Assembly (NCBI GenBank): GCA_030448185.1
Contig: JAUJNL010000033.1
Coordinates: forward strand, 1 to 47,438
Origin: Cytophagales bacterium
GTDB taxonomy: Bacteria > Bacteroidota > Bacteroidia > Cytophagales > 172606-1
Length of the DNA: 47,438 nt
Direction of reading: 5' to 3'
Shown here: positions 26,428-34,582 of the stretch, piece after piece
Layout of the letters: each line of letters begins with the position of its first letter
Numbering within the stretch: the first letter of the stretch is position 1
Notes under the pieces: generated by a model
The model's input: the letters and a program-made list of their open reading frames with translations, nothing else
What the model was told of the DNA's origin: nothing
Databases searched by the model: none
Program-made: the position numbers and the translations under genes

Positions 26428-27511
26428 ATGACCTCCATTCTGAACAAAGTAGCCCCTGGCGTAGTAACCGGCGATGCAGTCAGCGAACTGCTCCGTTATG
26501 CCAACGAAAATGATTTCGCTCTGCCCGCCGTTAACGTAGTAGGAACCAATTCTGTGAACGCTGTCTTGGAAACGGCCAAAGCGGTGAACTCTCCCGTAAT
26601 TATCCAGTTCTCCAACGGTGGTGCACAGTTTTACGCCGGCAAAAGTCTTGCCAATGATAAGCAACAAGCTTCCATTGCCGGTGCTATTTCTGGTGCCCTG
26701 CACGTACACCAAATGGCTGAACTGTATGGCATACCCGTAATCCTGCACACGGACCACGCGGCTAAGAAACTACTTCCCTGGATTGACGGTCTGCTGGATG
26801 CTGGTGAGAAATATTTTAAGCAGCATGGCAAGCCCCTGTATAGCTCTCACATGCTGGATCTTTCCGAAGAGCCGCTGCACGAAAACATCGAAATCTGCAA
26901 GAAGTACTTCGAACGGATGAGCAAAATGAGTATGACGCTGGAAATTGAACTGGGCGTTACTGGTGGCGAAGAAGACGGTGTAGACAATACCGGTGTAGAC
27001 AGCTCCAAATTATACACGCAACCTGAAGAAGTAGCGTATGCATATGAAGAACTACTTTCGAAGCCAGGTCAGCGACAAGTTTACCATTGCCGCTGCTTTC
27101 GGCAACGTACATGGTGTATATAAGCCCGGTAACGTAAAGCTGCAGCCCATCATTCTAAAAAACTCTCAGGATTACATCCAGAAGAAATATAATAAAGGTG
27201 AAAACCCGGTTAACTTTGTATTCCACGGCGGTTCCGGTTCCAGCCGCGAAGAGATCCGCGAAGCCATTAAATACGGCGCTATCAAAATGAACATTGATAC
27301 TGATATTCAATGGGCTACCTGGGAAGGCATCCGGAACTACTACGAAAGCAAGAAAGCCTACCTGCAAGGACAACTCGGCAACCCCGAAGGCGCCGACAGT
27401 CCGAACAAGAAATACTACGATCCACGGGTGTGGCTGCGCGAAGGCGAGAAGACTATGGTGAAGCGGCTTACGCAGGCTTTCGAAGACCTGAACTGTATCA
27501 ACCGCCTGTAG
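26428..27511 (+). CDS. fba: Class II fructose-1,6-bisphosphate aldolase, one apparent frameshift
   Basis: This glycolytic enzyme splits fructose-1,6-bisphosphate with a zinc ion. The first frame (ATG 26428) covers ALPAVNVVGTNSVNAVLETA, zinc ligands in ILHTDHAAKK, SSHMLDLSEEP and LEIELGVTGGEEDGVDN, then derails after YEELLSK. Removing one G near 27067 restores VSDKFTIAAAFGNVHGVYKP, the FHGGSGSS loop and MNIDTDIQWATWEG, reaching 27511. The restored length is about 360 residues, typical of the class. A broken central glycolytic gene is unlikely to be real without a second copy, so a sequencing error is favoured. Confidence 0.92.
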
Positions 27512-27561
27512 TATTACTTGAAAGTAGCAGAAAGCAGTTCTTTAAATCGATGCTTACTGAC

Positions 27562-27590
27562 AAACCACGGCTATGTAATAAAGCCGGGTT
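27562..27590 (+). terminator. Terminator hairpin after fba
   Basis: AAACC-A-CGGCT and AGCCGGGTTT form a 10-bp stem with one bulged A and a 9-nt loop, followed by a T-rich tail (TTTTCTGTTTT). It lies 50 nt past the fba stop. Confidence 0.7.
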
Positions 27591-27617
27591 TTCTGTTTTA
27601 CACTGCCCTTCTGGTTT

Positions 27618-27941
27618 TTAAGGATTTCCCTTATTACTATTCAGCAACTCAAAGCGGAGACGTGGAATGGGTTTAGGATAGACAGGCATCCTTGACGGCG
27701 GTACACGCTCCATTTTTAGCTGAGGCATCGGAATAACTTTACTCAAGTCAGGCTTCAGTATAGGCATCCGGTCGATATTGGCGCTTCTCCAGGCATAGAA
27801 AGAACTCCTATCCAACGAATCAGCAGGGAATCCTGGTAATTTAGGCCCCCGCCCGGATTGCGCACTCAGCGAAGTTACTGTCAGTAGTAAAGTGAAAGCA
27901 ACCGCAACCCCATATCTCACAACCTCTATTCCTGATTTCAT
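27618..27941 (-). CDS. Small exported protein, unknown
   Basis: This 107-residue protein begins with a signal peptide (RYGVAVAFTLLLTVTSLSAQ, cleavage after SLSA). The mature part is short and rich in proline, arginine and lysine, including PKLPGFPADSL, ILKPDLSKVIPMPQLK and RMPVYPKPIPRLRFELL, with no recognisable domain. It is probably periplasmic or surface-bound through other factors. The next gene on the same strand lies beyond a word-repeat region, so it is likely a separate unit. No family recognised. Confidence 0.6.
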   Translation of the reverse strand: MKSGIEVVRYGVAVAFTLLLTVTSLSAQSGRGPKLPGFPADSLDRSSFYAWRSANIDRMPILKPDLSKVIPMPQLKMERVPPSRMPVYPKPIPRLRFELLNSNKGNP

Positions 27942-27957
27942 AAGGCAACTTATTGGT

Positions 27958-28218
27958 TTATGAATCTGAAGATGCCCGTGAAGCCGGAAAAGTTTTAAAA
28001 GGGAGATAACAAGGAGTGAGAAGTGAGAAGCGAGGAGTGAGAATACAGGTGGTAGGAAGAATTTCGGAGGTCGGAATGCGGATGTCGAAAGCAGGAGGTA
28101 TGAAGTACGAGGCAGGGCTCAGATATTCAATATCTCCTACATCATACTTCTTACTTCTTACTTCTTCCCTCCTGCTTCCTATATCCAAAATCTGCACTCC
28201 GGCATCCGAAATAGCCTG
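27958..28218. repeat. Dense word-repeat block
   Basis: Words GAGTGAGAAG (28016-28043), GAAGCAGGAGG-like and their complements CTTCTTACTTCTTACTTCTT and CCTCCTGCTTCCTA fill the gap between two minus-strand genes, forming imperfect inverted arms around about 28125. Open frames of 78-79 codons on both strands come only from the repeats. Confidence 0.65.
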
Positions 28219-28974
28219 CTATGGTTTCCGGAAAATAAGCAGATGTTGCTGAGGTAATACTTTCTTATTTTCTACAAACTGCAATCCGGCGGCTTCCATT
28301 TCCTTGCGGGCCTGGGTTTCGGTCATTTTGTGCCGGGGACGAATTGGAACCTCAGGATCTTCGGCCCGGTATTCCACCAGGGCGATTCGCCCACCCGGCT
28401 TTAAGGAGTGCACTAAGTTCTGCATCATTTCGTAGGGGTGCGAAAATTCGTGGTAGGCATCCACCAGCAGGGCGAGGTCTACAGTTCCAGCTGGAAGCTT
28501 GGGATCGGTAATGTCTCCCAATACGGTTTCCACATTGGAGATATTAATTTTTTGTTTCTTTTTATTTAACAACTCCAGCATTTCCGGCTGTATATCAACG
28601 GCAAGTACTTTCCCTTTGGGTACTAACGGGGCCATCCGGAAAGTAAAGTAACCGCTTCCCGCACCGATATCCGCCACCACATCATCCTTCTGAAGGGACA
28701 AAGCCCTGAGCAATACATCGGTGCGCTCTTCGCGTTCCCGTTCCGGTCTTTCCAGCCACTGCGCCCCCGTATGTCCCATTACCTGGGCAATTTCGCGTCC
28801 CAGGTAGAATTTACCGGTTCCATCCGAACTTTGCGAGGTCCGGTACTCATACTGGCTGTTTGATTGATCAAAAGTGACCGCCGCATCCCTAGACTGAGCA
28901 CAGGCTACTTGTAAGCAAAGAAAGAATAAATAAAATACACGCTGGGATTTATGCATAGAATGAAGTATTTTCAT
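28219..28974 (-). CDS. Exported class I SAM-dependent methyltransferase-like lipoprotein
   Basis: I choose the methionine at 28974 (MKILHSMHKSQRVFYLFFLC) over one at 29013, because it gives a signal peptide ending at a lipobox-like LQVAC; the cysteine is near residue 20. The remainder is a class I methyltransferase fold: motif I VADIGAGSGYFTFRM, the acidic residue in VLAVDIQPEM, ETVLGDITDPKLP and LALLVDAYHEFSHPYEM. An MGHTGAQWLERPERE segment precedes motif I. Export of a SAM-dependent enzyme is odd, because the periplasm is not known to hold SAM. The fold is clear; location and activity are inferred. Confidence 0.8.
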   Translation of the reverse strand: MKILHSMHKSQRVFYLFFLCLQVACAQSRDAAVTFDQSNSQYEYRTSQSSDGTGKFYLGREIAQVMGHTGAQWLERPEREREERTDVLLRALSLQKDDVVADIGAGSGYFTFRMAPLVPKGKVLAVDIQPEMLELLNKKKQKINISNVETVLGDITDPKLPAGTVDLALLVDAYHEFSHPYEMMQNLVHSLKPGGRIALVEYRAEDPEVPIRPRHKMTETQARKEMEAAGLQFVENKKVLPQQHLLIFRKP

Positions 28975-29151
28975 TGAACAAAGCTGATCAGAAAAAAAAC
29001 AGGTCGAATTCAAATCTGCCGATTAAGTAGCGGCGTATATAATTGAAAATTAGCTATATTAGACCGTCTGTATTCTGGAAGTACCCGTATGCTGCCCAAA
29101 TCCACACGCTTTATTATTTAACTATTTTATACTCCAATTGATTTTACAAAA

Positions 29152-29749
29152 ATGCGTACAAAATTTACCACTTCTATGTGTGCAATTGTGCTGCTTGCCG
29201 TAGCTACAAGCTGCATGAATGAGAGTCGTTTCCTGGTGGACTACGACTACAGCTACCGAGGAACTTCAAGAAGTATTCTTCTTTCACTTTTGTAGACAAC
29301 ATGCCGTTTGATGATAAGGATTCCAGCATGAACAACCCGATTATTGCGGATGCCATTAAGAATCAAATGGAACTGCATGGCTACCGTCAGACCAAACGCA
29401 AGCCTAGCCTGCTGGTTTCCTACAAAGTGTTCTATGACGACCTGCGGTTCCAGGATTTGTGCAGCCCGAGATAGAGAACTGGGTACAGACTGAGGATGAT
29501 GAAGTAGGGTATGACCCCGTAAAATATAACCTGGTAAAAGGAACCCTGATTGTGCAATTGCTGGAAGCAAAAACCCACCAGACCGTATGGCAAGGCTATG
29601 CATCCGGCGTTTTTAATGATAAGACACTAGGCAGCGAACGGTACCTGAAACGGGCTGTCCGTTCTATTTTCGATAAATACAAGCTCTTCGCCGACGGCTA
29701 CATCATCGAAAGCCGCAACAACGGCACCAATGGCAATAGTGGCCGTTAG
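29152..29749 (+). CDS. DUF4136 lipoprotein with two apparent frameshifts
   Basis: The ATG at 29152 gives a lipoprotein signal (MCAIVLLAVATSCMNESRFL, cysteine after VATS). The DUF4136 pattern VDYDYSYRG is followed by a break at 29262-29263, where one A seems missing. The next frame reads FKKYSSFTFVDNMPFDDKDS ... SYKVFYDDLRFQD. A second break follows in the T run at 29456-29458, again one base short. The last frame reads VQPEIENWVQTEDDEVGYDP ... TVWQGYASGVFND ... RAVRSIFDKY, ending at 29749. All pieces are collinear, so the intact gene would code about 199 residues, anchored in the envelope. Confidence 0.78.
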
Positions 29750-29758
29750 GTTGTAAGA

Positions 29759-29815
29759 GTTAAGAGTTAAGAGTTTTACACTTTCAACTATAAACTTTTA
29801 ACTCTTAACTTTTTT
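29759..29815. terminator. Long hairpin terminator between convergent genes
   Basis: GTTAAGAGTTAAGAGTTTTA (29759-29778) and TAAACTTTTAACTCTTAAC (29791-29809) form a long A/T-rich stem with a short loop, followed by T6 on the plus strand. The left arm contains a tandem AGAGTTA word. It would end both flanking transcripts. Confidence 0.75.
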
Positions 29816-32396
29816 ACGCTTCTGCCCGCAACACCTCCAGCGGCGGCCTTACCAGCACCTCACGGCTGTTAAACAATCCGATCAGAATCGTAATGCCCGT
29901 TACCGTAGCGGCAACCGCCAGCAGCGGAATAACATCAGGCGTGAATGGAGTTTCGAAAACAAAGTGAGCCAGGGCCCAGGAACCGGCTATAGAAAGAATA
30001 ATTCCGGAGAAAGCCGCCAATAAGCCAAGTAATAAGTATTCGACCAGATTAATGTATAGAATCTGCCGCTGGCTTGCTCCTAACGTACGCAACAGTACAC
30101 TTTCCTGCATTCGCTGGTACTTGCTGATCACTACGGAACTGCCCAATACCAGTAGCCCGGTAATAATGCTGAACAAGGCCATAAACCGGATCACAAAGGA
30201 CACTTTGCCAAGTATTTCGTCAATCGTACGTAGGATAAGGCCCAGGTCAATGGCCGATACATTAGGAAACCGGGTCACCAATGCTCTCTGGAAAGCAGCA
30301 GAATGTCCGGCAGAATCCACCCGCGTCATCAAGACGTGAAATTGCGGGGCTTGCTCCAGCACCCCATTCGGAAAGACAACGAGAAAATTAGTCTGGACGC
30401 GGTTCCAATCCACTTCGCGGGCACTACCTACAATGGTAGGAATCAGGGCTCCCTGTACATTAAAGGTAAGCTTGTCGCCAATTTTGAGTTTAAGGCGTTG
30501 CAGATACCCTTTTTCAATCGAAATGCGGGCTGTATCAGTAGGAGATTCCATTTTTTGCAGCTTGCCCTGGTCAATTTTCTCCGAACCGATCAACGTATCC
30601 CGGTAGGTAACCCGGTACTCGCGGGTAAGGGCCCAATCGGGTATTTTGGCAGCAGTATCTTTCTGAATGGCTTCTACCGGACGGCCGTTAATAGCAGCCA
30701 GGCGCATCGTCACTACGGGCACATTTTGAATAATGGGCATTTTGTACTGTTGCACCAATTGGCTTACGCCTTCTTTCTGCGTAGTTTGAATGTCAAACAG
30801 CACCATATTAGGCTGTCTGCCACTGGCCGATAATTGCACTCTTCCCAACAACAGGGTTTGCGTCAGGTATAGCGTGGCAATCAGGAACGTGCCCAGGCCG
30901 ATGGAAATGACCAGAATTAAAGTTTGGTTCTGGGGACGATACAAGTTGGAAAGCCCCTGCCGCCACACGTAGCTCCAGGAGACCGGGAAGAACTTCCGCA
31001 CCAATACCATCAGCAGGCGTCCCAAGCCCGTTAGTATGGCAAAAGCCACCAGCAAGCCAACCGTAAAACCAAGCGCCACTTTCCAATCGTGGGTCTGCAA
31101 ATAAGCGAACCCAGTAATAAAGAGGCCAATTAATCCATAAATGCCCCATTGCAGCGGATCAGGCCCCGTCACATCTTCTTCGTAGGAAGTCCGCAACGTA
31201 CGCAAGGGAGAAACTTTCCGGATTACGAGCAGCGGCAGCAGGGCAAAGGCAATGGTAATCAGCAGGCCGATGCCGATGCCTTGTAAAACGGAAATCCATG
31301 AAATGGCCAGGGAAACCTTAACCGGGAGAAAATCGGCGAACACCTCCGGCAGCAGCAGTTGTACGGCAGAGCCAAGGATTGCTCCTAATATGGCTCCCAA
31401 CAAGCCCATCAGCGTCGTCTGAATCAGGTAAATCAGGAAGGCCTGCTTGCCGCTGACGCCAATACAGCGTAATACTGCCACCGGGGCAATTTTTTCCTTC
31501 ACGTACAGGTGCACTGCACTAGCTACGCCCACACAACCTAGCAGCAAGGCTACAAAGGCCACCAGGTTCAGAAATTTAGTCAGGTCTTCGAATGCCCGGC
31601 CCGTATCCCGCTTCCGTTCGGAGACGGTATCGTAGTTGATGCCCGCCTTGTCCAGCTTCGGCTCAACCGACTTGGCGAACTGATCAACGTTTGCCCCTTT
31701 ATTGAATAAATAATAAATACGGTACGTAGCCCGGCTACCCCTTTGCAGCAGACCCGTCTCGGGCAGGAATTGCTGCGGAATATATACGGAAGGAGCCACG
31801 GTGGCAGTCACCGCTGTTTCACCCGGAATTTTAACGGAACGGCCCACAATCAGAAAAGAGACGTTACCCACCTTTACCGAATCTCCCGGACGAATGTTGA
31901 ATTGCGTTAACAGGGCATCATCCACCATCGCTACTGGTTTTTTGGCCTGATTCCCTTCCCGGAACGCCTTCACTGAGTTTGCCGGTTTGGCTTCCCAAGT
32001 ACCGTAGTAGGGAAATTTCCCGGACACAGCTTTCACTTGAGCCAGCCGGGTATCCTGAGTCTTGGGAAAGAAAATCATCGACGGAAAAGCCGTTTCGTAA
32101 CTCCGTTCCAGCCCAACGCCCCTTAAAAATCGGTACATATCCGGAGCAAATTCTTTTCCGGAGGATACGACCAGATCAGCGCCCACCAGTTCTTTGGCCT
32201 GCTCATCAATACTACGAGCCAGATTGTCGCCAAAGGAATTTATGGCTACCAGGGCGGCAATGCCCAGTACAATAGAAGACATAAAAAGAAATAACCGGCG
32301 GCGGCTTCTCCGGCTGTCACGCCAGGCCAACGTCCAGAGCCAGGGGTCAAACGGAGAGGCTTTGGGAACAATTATTTTAGGAATGGGTCGGTCCAT
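29814..32396 (-). CDS. ybbP: YbbP-like ABC transporter permease (FtsX family)
   Basis: I start at the methionine at 32396 (MDRPIPKIIVPKASPFDPWL), since the longer frame begins in a word-repeat. About 860 residues. The N-terminal helix is followed by a periplasmic domain, then two sets of FtsX-type helices (around 260-420 and 740-860: VALLLGCVGVASAVHLYVKE, FIVIRFMALFSI-like, LLGLLAAFSGIILSIAGSW), and a central membrane block. This double-FtsX layout matches E. coli YbbP. Its ATPase lies directly upstream and a TesA-like hydrolase is divergent from that, as in E. coli. A role in lipid or hydrophobic-compound extraction is inferred. Confidence 0.85.
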   Translation of the reverse strand: MDRPIPKIIVPKASPFDPWLWTLAWRDSRRSRRRLFLFMSSIVLGIAALVAINSFGDNLARSIDEQAKELVGADLVVSSGKEFAPDMYRFLRGVGLERSYETAFPSMIFFPKTQDTRLAQVKAVSGKFPYYGTWEAKPANSVKAFREGNQAKKPVAMVDDALLTQFNIRPGDSVKVGNVSFLIVGRSVKIPGETAVTATVAPSVYIPQQFLPETGLLQRGSRATYRIYYLFNKGANVDQFAKSVEPKLDKAGINYDTVSERKRDTGRAFEDLTKFLNLVAFVALLLGCVGVASAVHLYVKEKIAPVAVLRCIGVSGKQAFLIYLIQTTLMGLLGAILGAILGSAVQLLLPEVFADFLPVKVSLAISWISVLQGIGIGLLITIAFALLPLLVIRKVSPLRTLRTSYEEDVTGPDPLQWGIYGLIGLFITGFAYLQTHDWKVALGFTVGLLVAFAILTGLGRLLMVLVRKFFPVSWSYVWRQGLSNLYRPQNQTLILVISIGLGTFLIATLYLTQTLLLGRVQLSASGRQPNMVLFDIQTTQKEGVSQLVQQYKMPIIQNVPVVTMRLAAINGRPVEAIQKDTAAKIPDWALTREYRVTYRDTLIGSEKIDQGKLQKMESPTDTARISIEKGYLQRLKLKIGDKLTFNVQGALIPTIVGSAREVDWNRVQTNFLVVFPNGVLEQAPQFHVLMTRVDSAGHSAAFQRALVTRFPNVSAIDLGLILRTIDEILGKVSFVIRFMALFSIITGLLVLGSSVVISKYQRMQESVLLRTLGASQRQILYINLVEYLLLGLLAAFSGIILSIAGSWALAHFVFETPFTPDVIPLLAVAATVTGITILIGLFNSREVLVRPPLEVLRAEA

Positions 32397-32654
32397 GAGA
32401 GTTTCCAGTTTTTTGTTTCTGGTTTCCAATTACTAGAAGAAGTGGCAGGAGGTAGTAGTTTACAGTTTTTGGTTTATAGTTGCCAGTTGCCTGAAAAAGT
32501 GGTAGTTTACGATTTCAAGTTGCCAGTTTTTAGTTTTGGATTTCCAGCCATACAGGGCTTATGCCATACGAGGGTGAATGCAGTTCGCCCCTACATTTCC
32601 AACATCGAAGATCGAAAATCGTCCATATCTGCCATCCGATTTCCCAAATAGCTT
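32397..32654. repeat. Word-repeat leader between ybbA and ybbP
   Basis: This 258-nt gap holds at least eight variants of AGTTTACAGTTTTTGG, GTTGCCAGTT and GTTTCCAGTT, mostly in one orientation, so they form direct rather than inverted arrays. CATACGAGGGTGAATGCAGTTCGCCCCTAC (two halves) near 32565-32600 is a different word. The array ends at the ybbP ATG. Confidence 0.6.
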
Positions 32655-33362
32655 CTACTCCCTCCCCTGCCAGACATTTTCCCGGGCAGTAACTGTATCT
32701 GACACCACAACCCCGCCTTTAATTCGGATAATGCGCCCCGTCCGTGAGGCCAGTTCCAGATCATGGGTGACGAGTACAAGGGTAGTACCGGCTTCCCGGT
32801 TCAGTTCAAAGATCAAATCCACTACTTTGGCGCTGGTGTCAGTATCCAGGTTACCAGTAGGTTCATCCGCAAAAAGAATTTTAGGCCGGTTGGCAAAAGC
32901 CCGGGCCAGTGAGACCCGTTGCTGTTCCCCACCGGATAGCTGCGTGGGGTAGTGGTGCCCCCGTTGCCCTAAGCCTACCCGGTCCAGCAGTTCCTGCGCC
33001 GTTCGCCTTACACCCTTCTCTCCCCGCAGTTCGAGAGGCACCATTACATTTTCAAGGGCAGTCAGCGTAGGCAATAATTGGAAATTCTGGAAGATGAATC
33101 CTACGTACTGGTTCCGGACGGCAGCCCGTTCGTCTTCTCCCAGGTGATCCAGCCGGATGTCATTCAGGTACACACTGCCCGAAGAGGCCCGGTCAAGCCC
33201 GGCACATAAGCCTAACAGCGTAGTTTTGCCGCTTCCGGAGGGCCCTACAATGGAAAACGTATCGCCGGGCTGCAATTCAAAATTCACTTTATCCAACACG
33301 GTAAGCGTACGACCTCCGCTCTGATAGGTTTTGGTCAGGTCCTGAACACGTAGTATACTCAT
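32655..33362 (-). CDS. ybbA: YbbA/LolD-type ABC transporter ATPase
   Basis: This 235-residue ATPase of the LolD/MacB branch has Walker A GPSGSGKTTLLGL (near 39), Q-loop FIFQNFQLLPTLTALENVM, signature LSGGEQQRVSLARAFAN, Walker B ILFADEPTGNLD and switch VTHD. It pairs with the large FtsX-type permease downstream on the same strand, although a 258-nt repeat-filled gap separates them. Divergent tesA suggests the same functional set as E. coli ybbA-ybbP-tesA. Confidence 0.9.
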   Translation of the reverse strand: MSILRVQDLTKTYQSGGRTLTVLDKVNFELQPGDTFSIVGPSGSGKTTLLGLCAGLDRASSGSVYLNDIRLDHLGEDERAAVRNQYVGFIFQNFQLLPTLTALENVMVPLELRGEKGVRRTAQELLDRVGLGQRGHHYPTQLSGGEQQRVSLARAFANRPKILFADEPTGNLDTDTSAKVVDLIFELNREAGTTLVLVTHDLELASRTGRIIRIKGGVVVSDTVTARENVWQGRE

Positions 33363-33370
33363 GAGAATTA

Positions 33371-33656
33371 ATGTGCTGATTGGATGATGTGCTAATGTGC
33401 TAATGCAGAGACATTACCAGTACCTGATACCTCAATACCAAATACCCATTTACCCTTTAGCATTCAACATTTAGCATTCTACTATAGATAAACCATTGAT
33501 TTTACGGTTTGTTCCCAGCCCAGGCAAATAGTATTTGACAGAAGGCCAGGGGTCAGGCTGAAGGGGAAGTTTTTTACTGATTTTGTCGTAAAATGCGTTA
33601 GAAGTGAAGCAACTCATTCTTAATTGGCACATTAGCACATCATCCAATCAGCACAT
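33371..33656. repeat. Perfect 30-nt inverted repeat symmetrically placed at two divergent starts
   Basis: ATGTGCTGATTGGATGATGT followed by GCTAATGTGC (33371-33400) has an exact complement at 33627-33656. The arms lie 8 nt from the ybbA start codon and 8 nt from the tesA start codon. Each mRNA leader would therefore carry the same 30 nt just before its ATG. The 226 nt between the arms should hold both promoters, and no gene is seen there. Confidence 0.8.
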
Positions 33657-33664
33657 CAACCCTT

Positions 33665-34375
33665 ATGCTCAAATTCCCTTATTATATTGTCTTTATCTGG
33701 TGTATAGCAATCAGCTTTAATAGTTGTGATTCAAAAAAAGCTGATAATGGGCGTACGGAAACAAAACCAAGCGCCGCTTCGGGACAGTCTCAGACCCAAT
33801 CAAAAACCGAGGCTACCCAAAAGACCATACTTTTCTTCGGCAACAGCATAACTGCCGGGTACGGCCTGGAACCTTCACAAGCATTTCCGGCGCTGGTGGG
33901 GCAAAAACTGGATTCTGCCGAGTTTAACTATCAGGTGATCAATGCCGGACTCAGCGGGGAAACTTCGGCCGGCGGCAGAAACCGCATTGGCTGGGTACTC
34001 CGCCAGCCGGTAGATGTATTTGTGCTGGAACTGGGAGCAAACGATGGCCTACGGGGACTTTCGCTGGATGCGACGAAGCAAAACCTGCAAGGCATCATCG
34101 ACAGCGTACGGGCTAAAAGTCCGCAGGCACAGATTATATTGGCGGGCATGGAAATTCCCCCGAACATGGGAGCTACCTATACCAAGCAATTCCGGGAAAT
34201 GTATCAAGACCTGGCGAAGGAAAAAAATCTGCAGTTGATTACCTTTCTGATGGAAGTTGAGGGCGGAGTTGCCCTGCTGAATCATGAGGAAGTCATCCAT
34301 CCCACGGCGGCGGGGCACCGGATCGTAGCAGATAATGTCTGGAAGGTGCTGGAACCAGTGCTGAAAGGTTTATAG
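33665..34375 (+). CDS. tesA: TesA-like SGNH hydrolase, lipoprotein form
   Basis: This 236-residue SGNH-fold esterase/thioesterase has an N-terminal lipobox (ISFNSC, Cys21), so it is probably lipid-anchored in the envelope; E. coli TesA is soluble. Block I reads FFGNSITAGYG with nucleophile Ser61 and Asn in place of the usual Asp of GDS. Block II is AGLSGETSAGG, block III LELGAND (124-127). Block V is EVIHPTAAGH, where Glu209 replaces the usual Asp of DxxH, with His212. It is divergent from ybbA-ybbP. The activity and the link to the transporter are inferred from the family. Confidence 0.87.
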   Translation: MLKFPYYIVFIWCIAISFNSCDSKKADNGRTETKPSAASGQSQTQSKTEATQKTILFFGNSITAGYGLEPSQAFPALVGQKLDSAEFNYQVINAGLSGETSAGGRNRIGWVLRQPVDVFVLELGANDGLRGLSLDATKQNLQGIIDSVRAKSPQAQIILAGMEIPPNMGATYTKQFREMYQDLAKEKNLQLITFLMEVEGGVALLNHEEVIHPTAAGHRIVADNVWKVLEPVLKGL

Positions 34376-34578
34376 TTTATGGTTTTGAGTTGCCGGTTGA
34401 TTAATTTGAAATGCCTCACCCTGGCAGTAATCCTTTGCAATAAATGATGGGCAAACCGGTTTAGAATTTCACGCAAAGACGCAAGGGATTATGAGATTTT
34501 GCGTAACGTCATCTATTTAATCCAAGACTAACTTTAATCCAAGACTAACTGGAAACCAGAAACTCAAAACCGGAAACC
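34367..34578. repeat. Inverted word-repeat between convergent tesA and peptidase genes
   Basis: GGTTTATAGTTTATGGTTTT (34367-34386, overlapping the tesA stop codon) and the complement-like ACTCAAAACCGGAAACC (34562-34578) form imperfect arms; the 11-nt core GGTTTTGAGTT is exactly paired. The arms end at the stop codons of both convergent genes. The interior has nothing recognisable. Confidence 0.6.
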
Positions 34579-34582
34579 TAAA

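Noticed and set aside
27958..28252. Open frames of 78-79 codons on both strands
   Set aside because: They consist almost only of repeated words and their complements.
29040..29150. A tRNA or small RNA in the gap before the DUF4136 gene
   Set aside because: No cloverleaf, TPsiC-like or strong stem structure could be found by eye.
30303..30833. 176-codon frame on the plus strand within ybbP
   Set aside because: Antisense to the permease; no domain or start context of its own.
24164..34578. Repeated words as a CRISPR array
   Set aside because: The words vary, lack uniform repeat and spacer lengths, occur in inverted orientation, and no cas gene is present.
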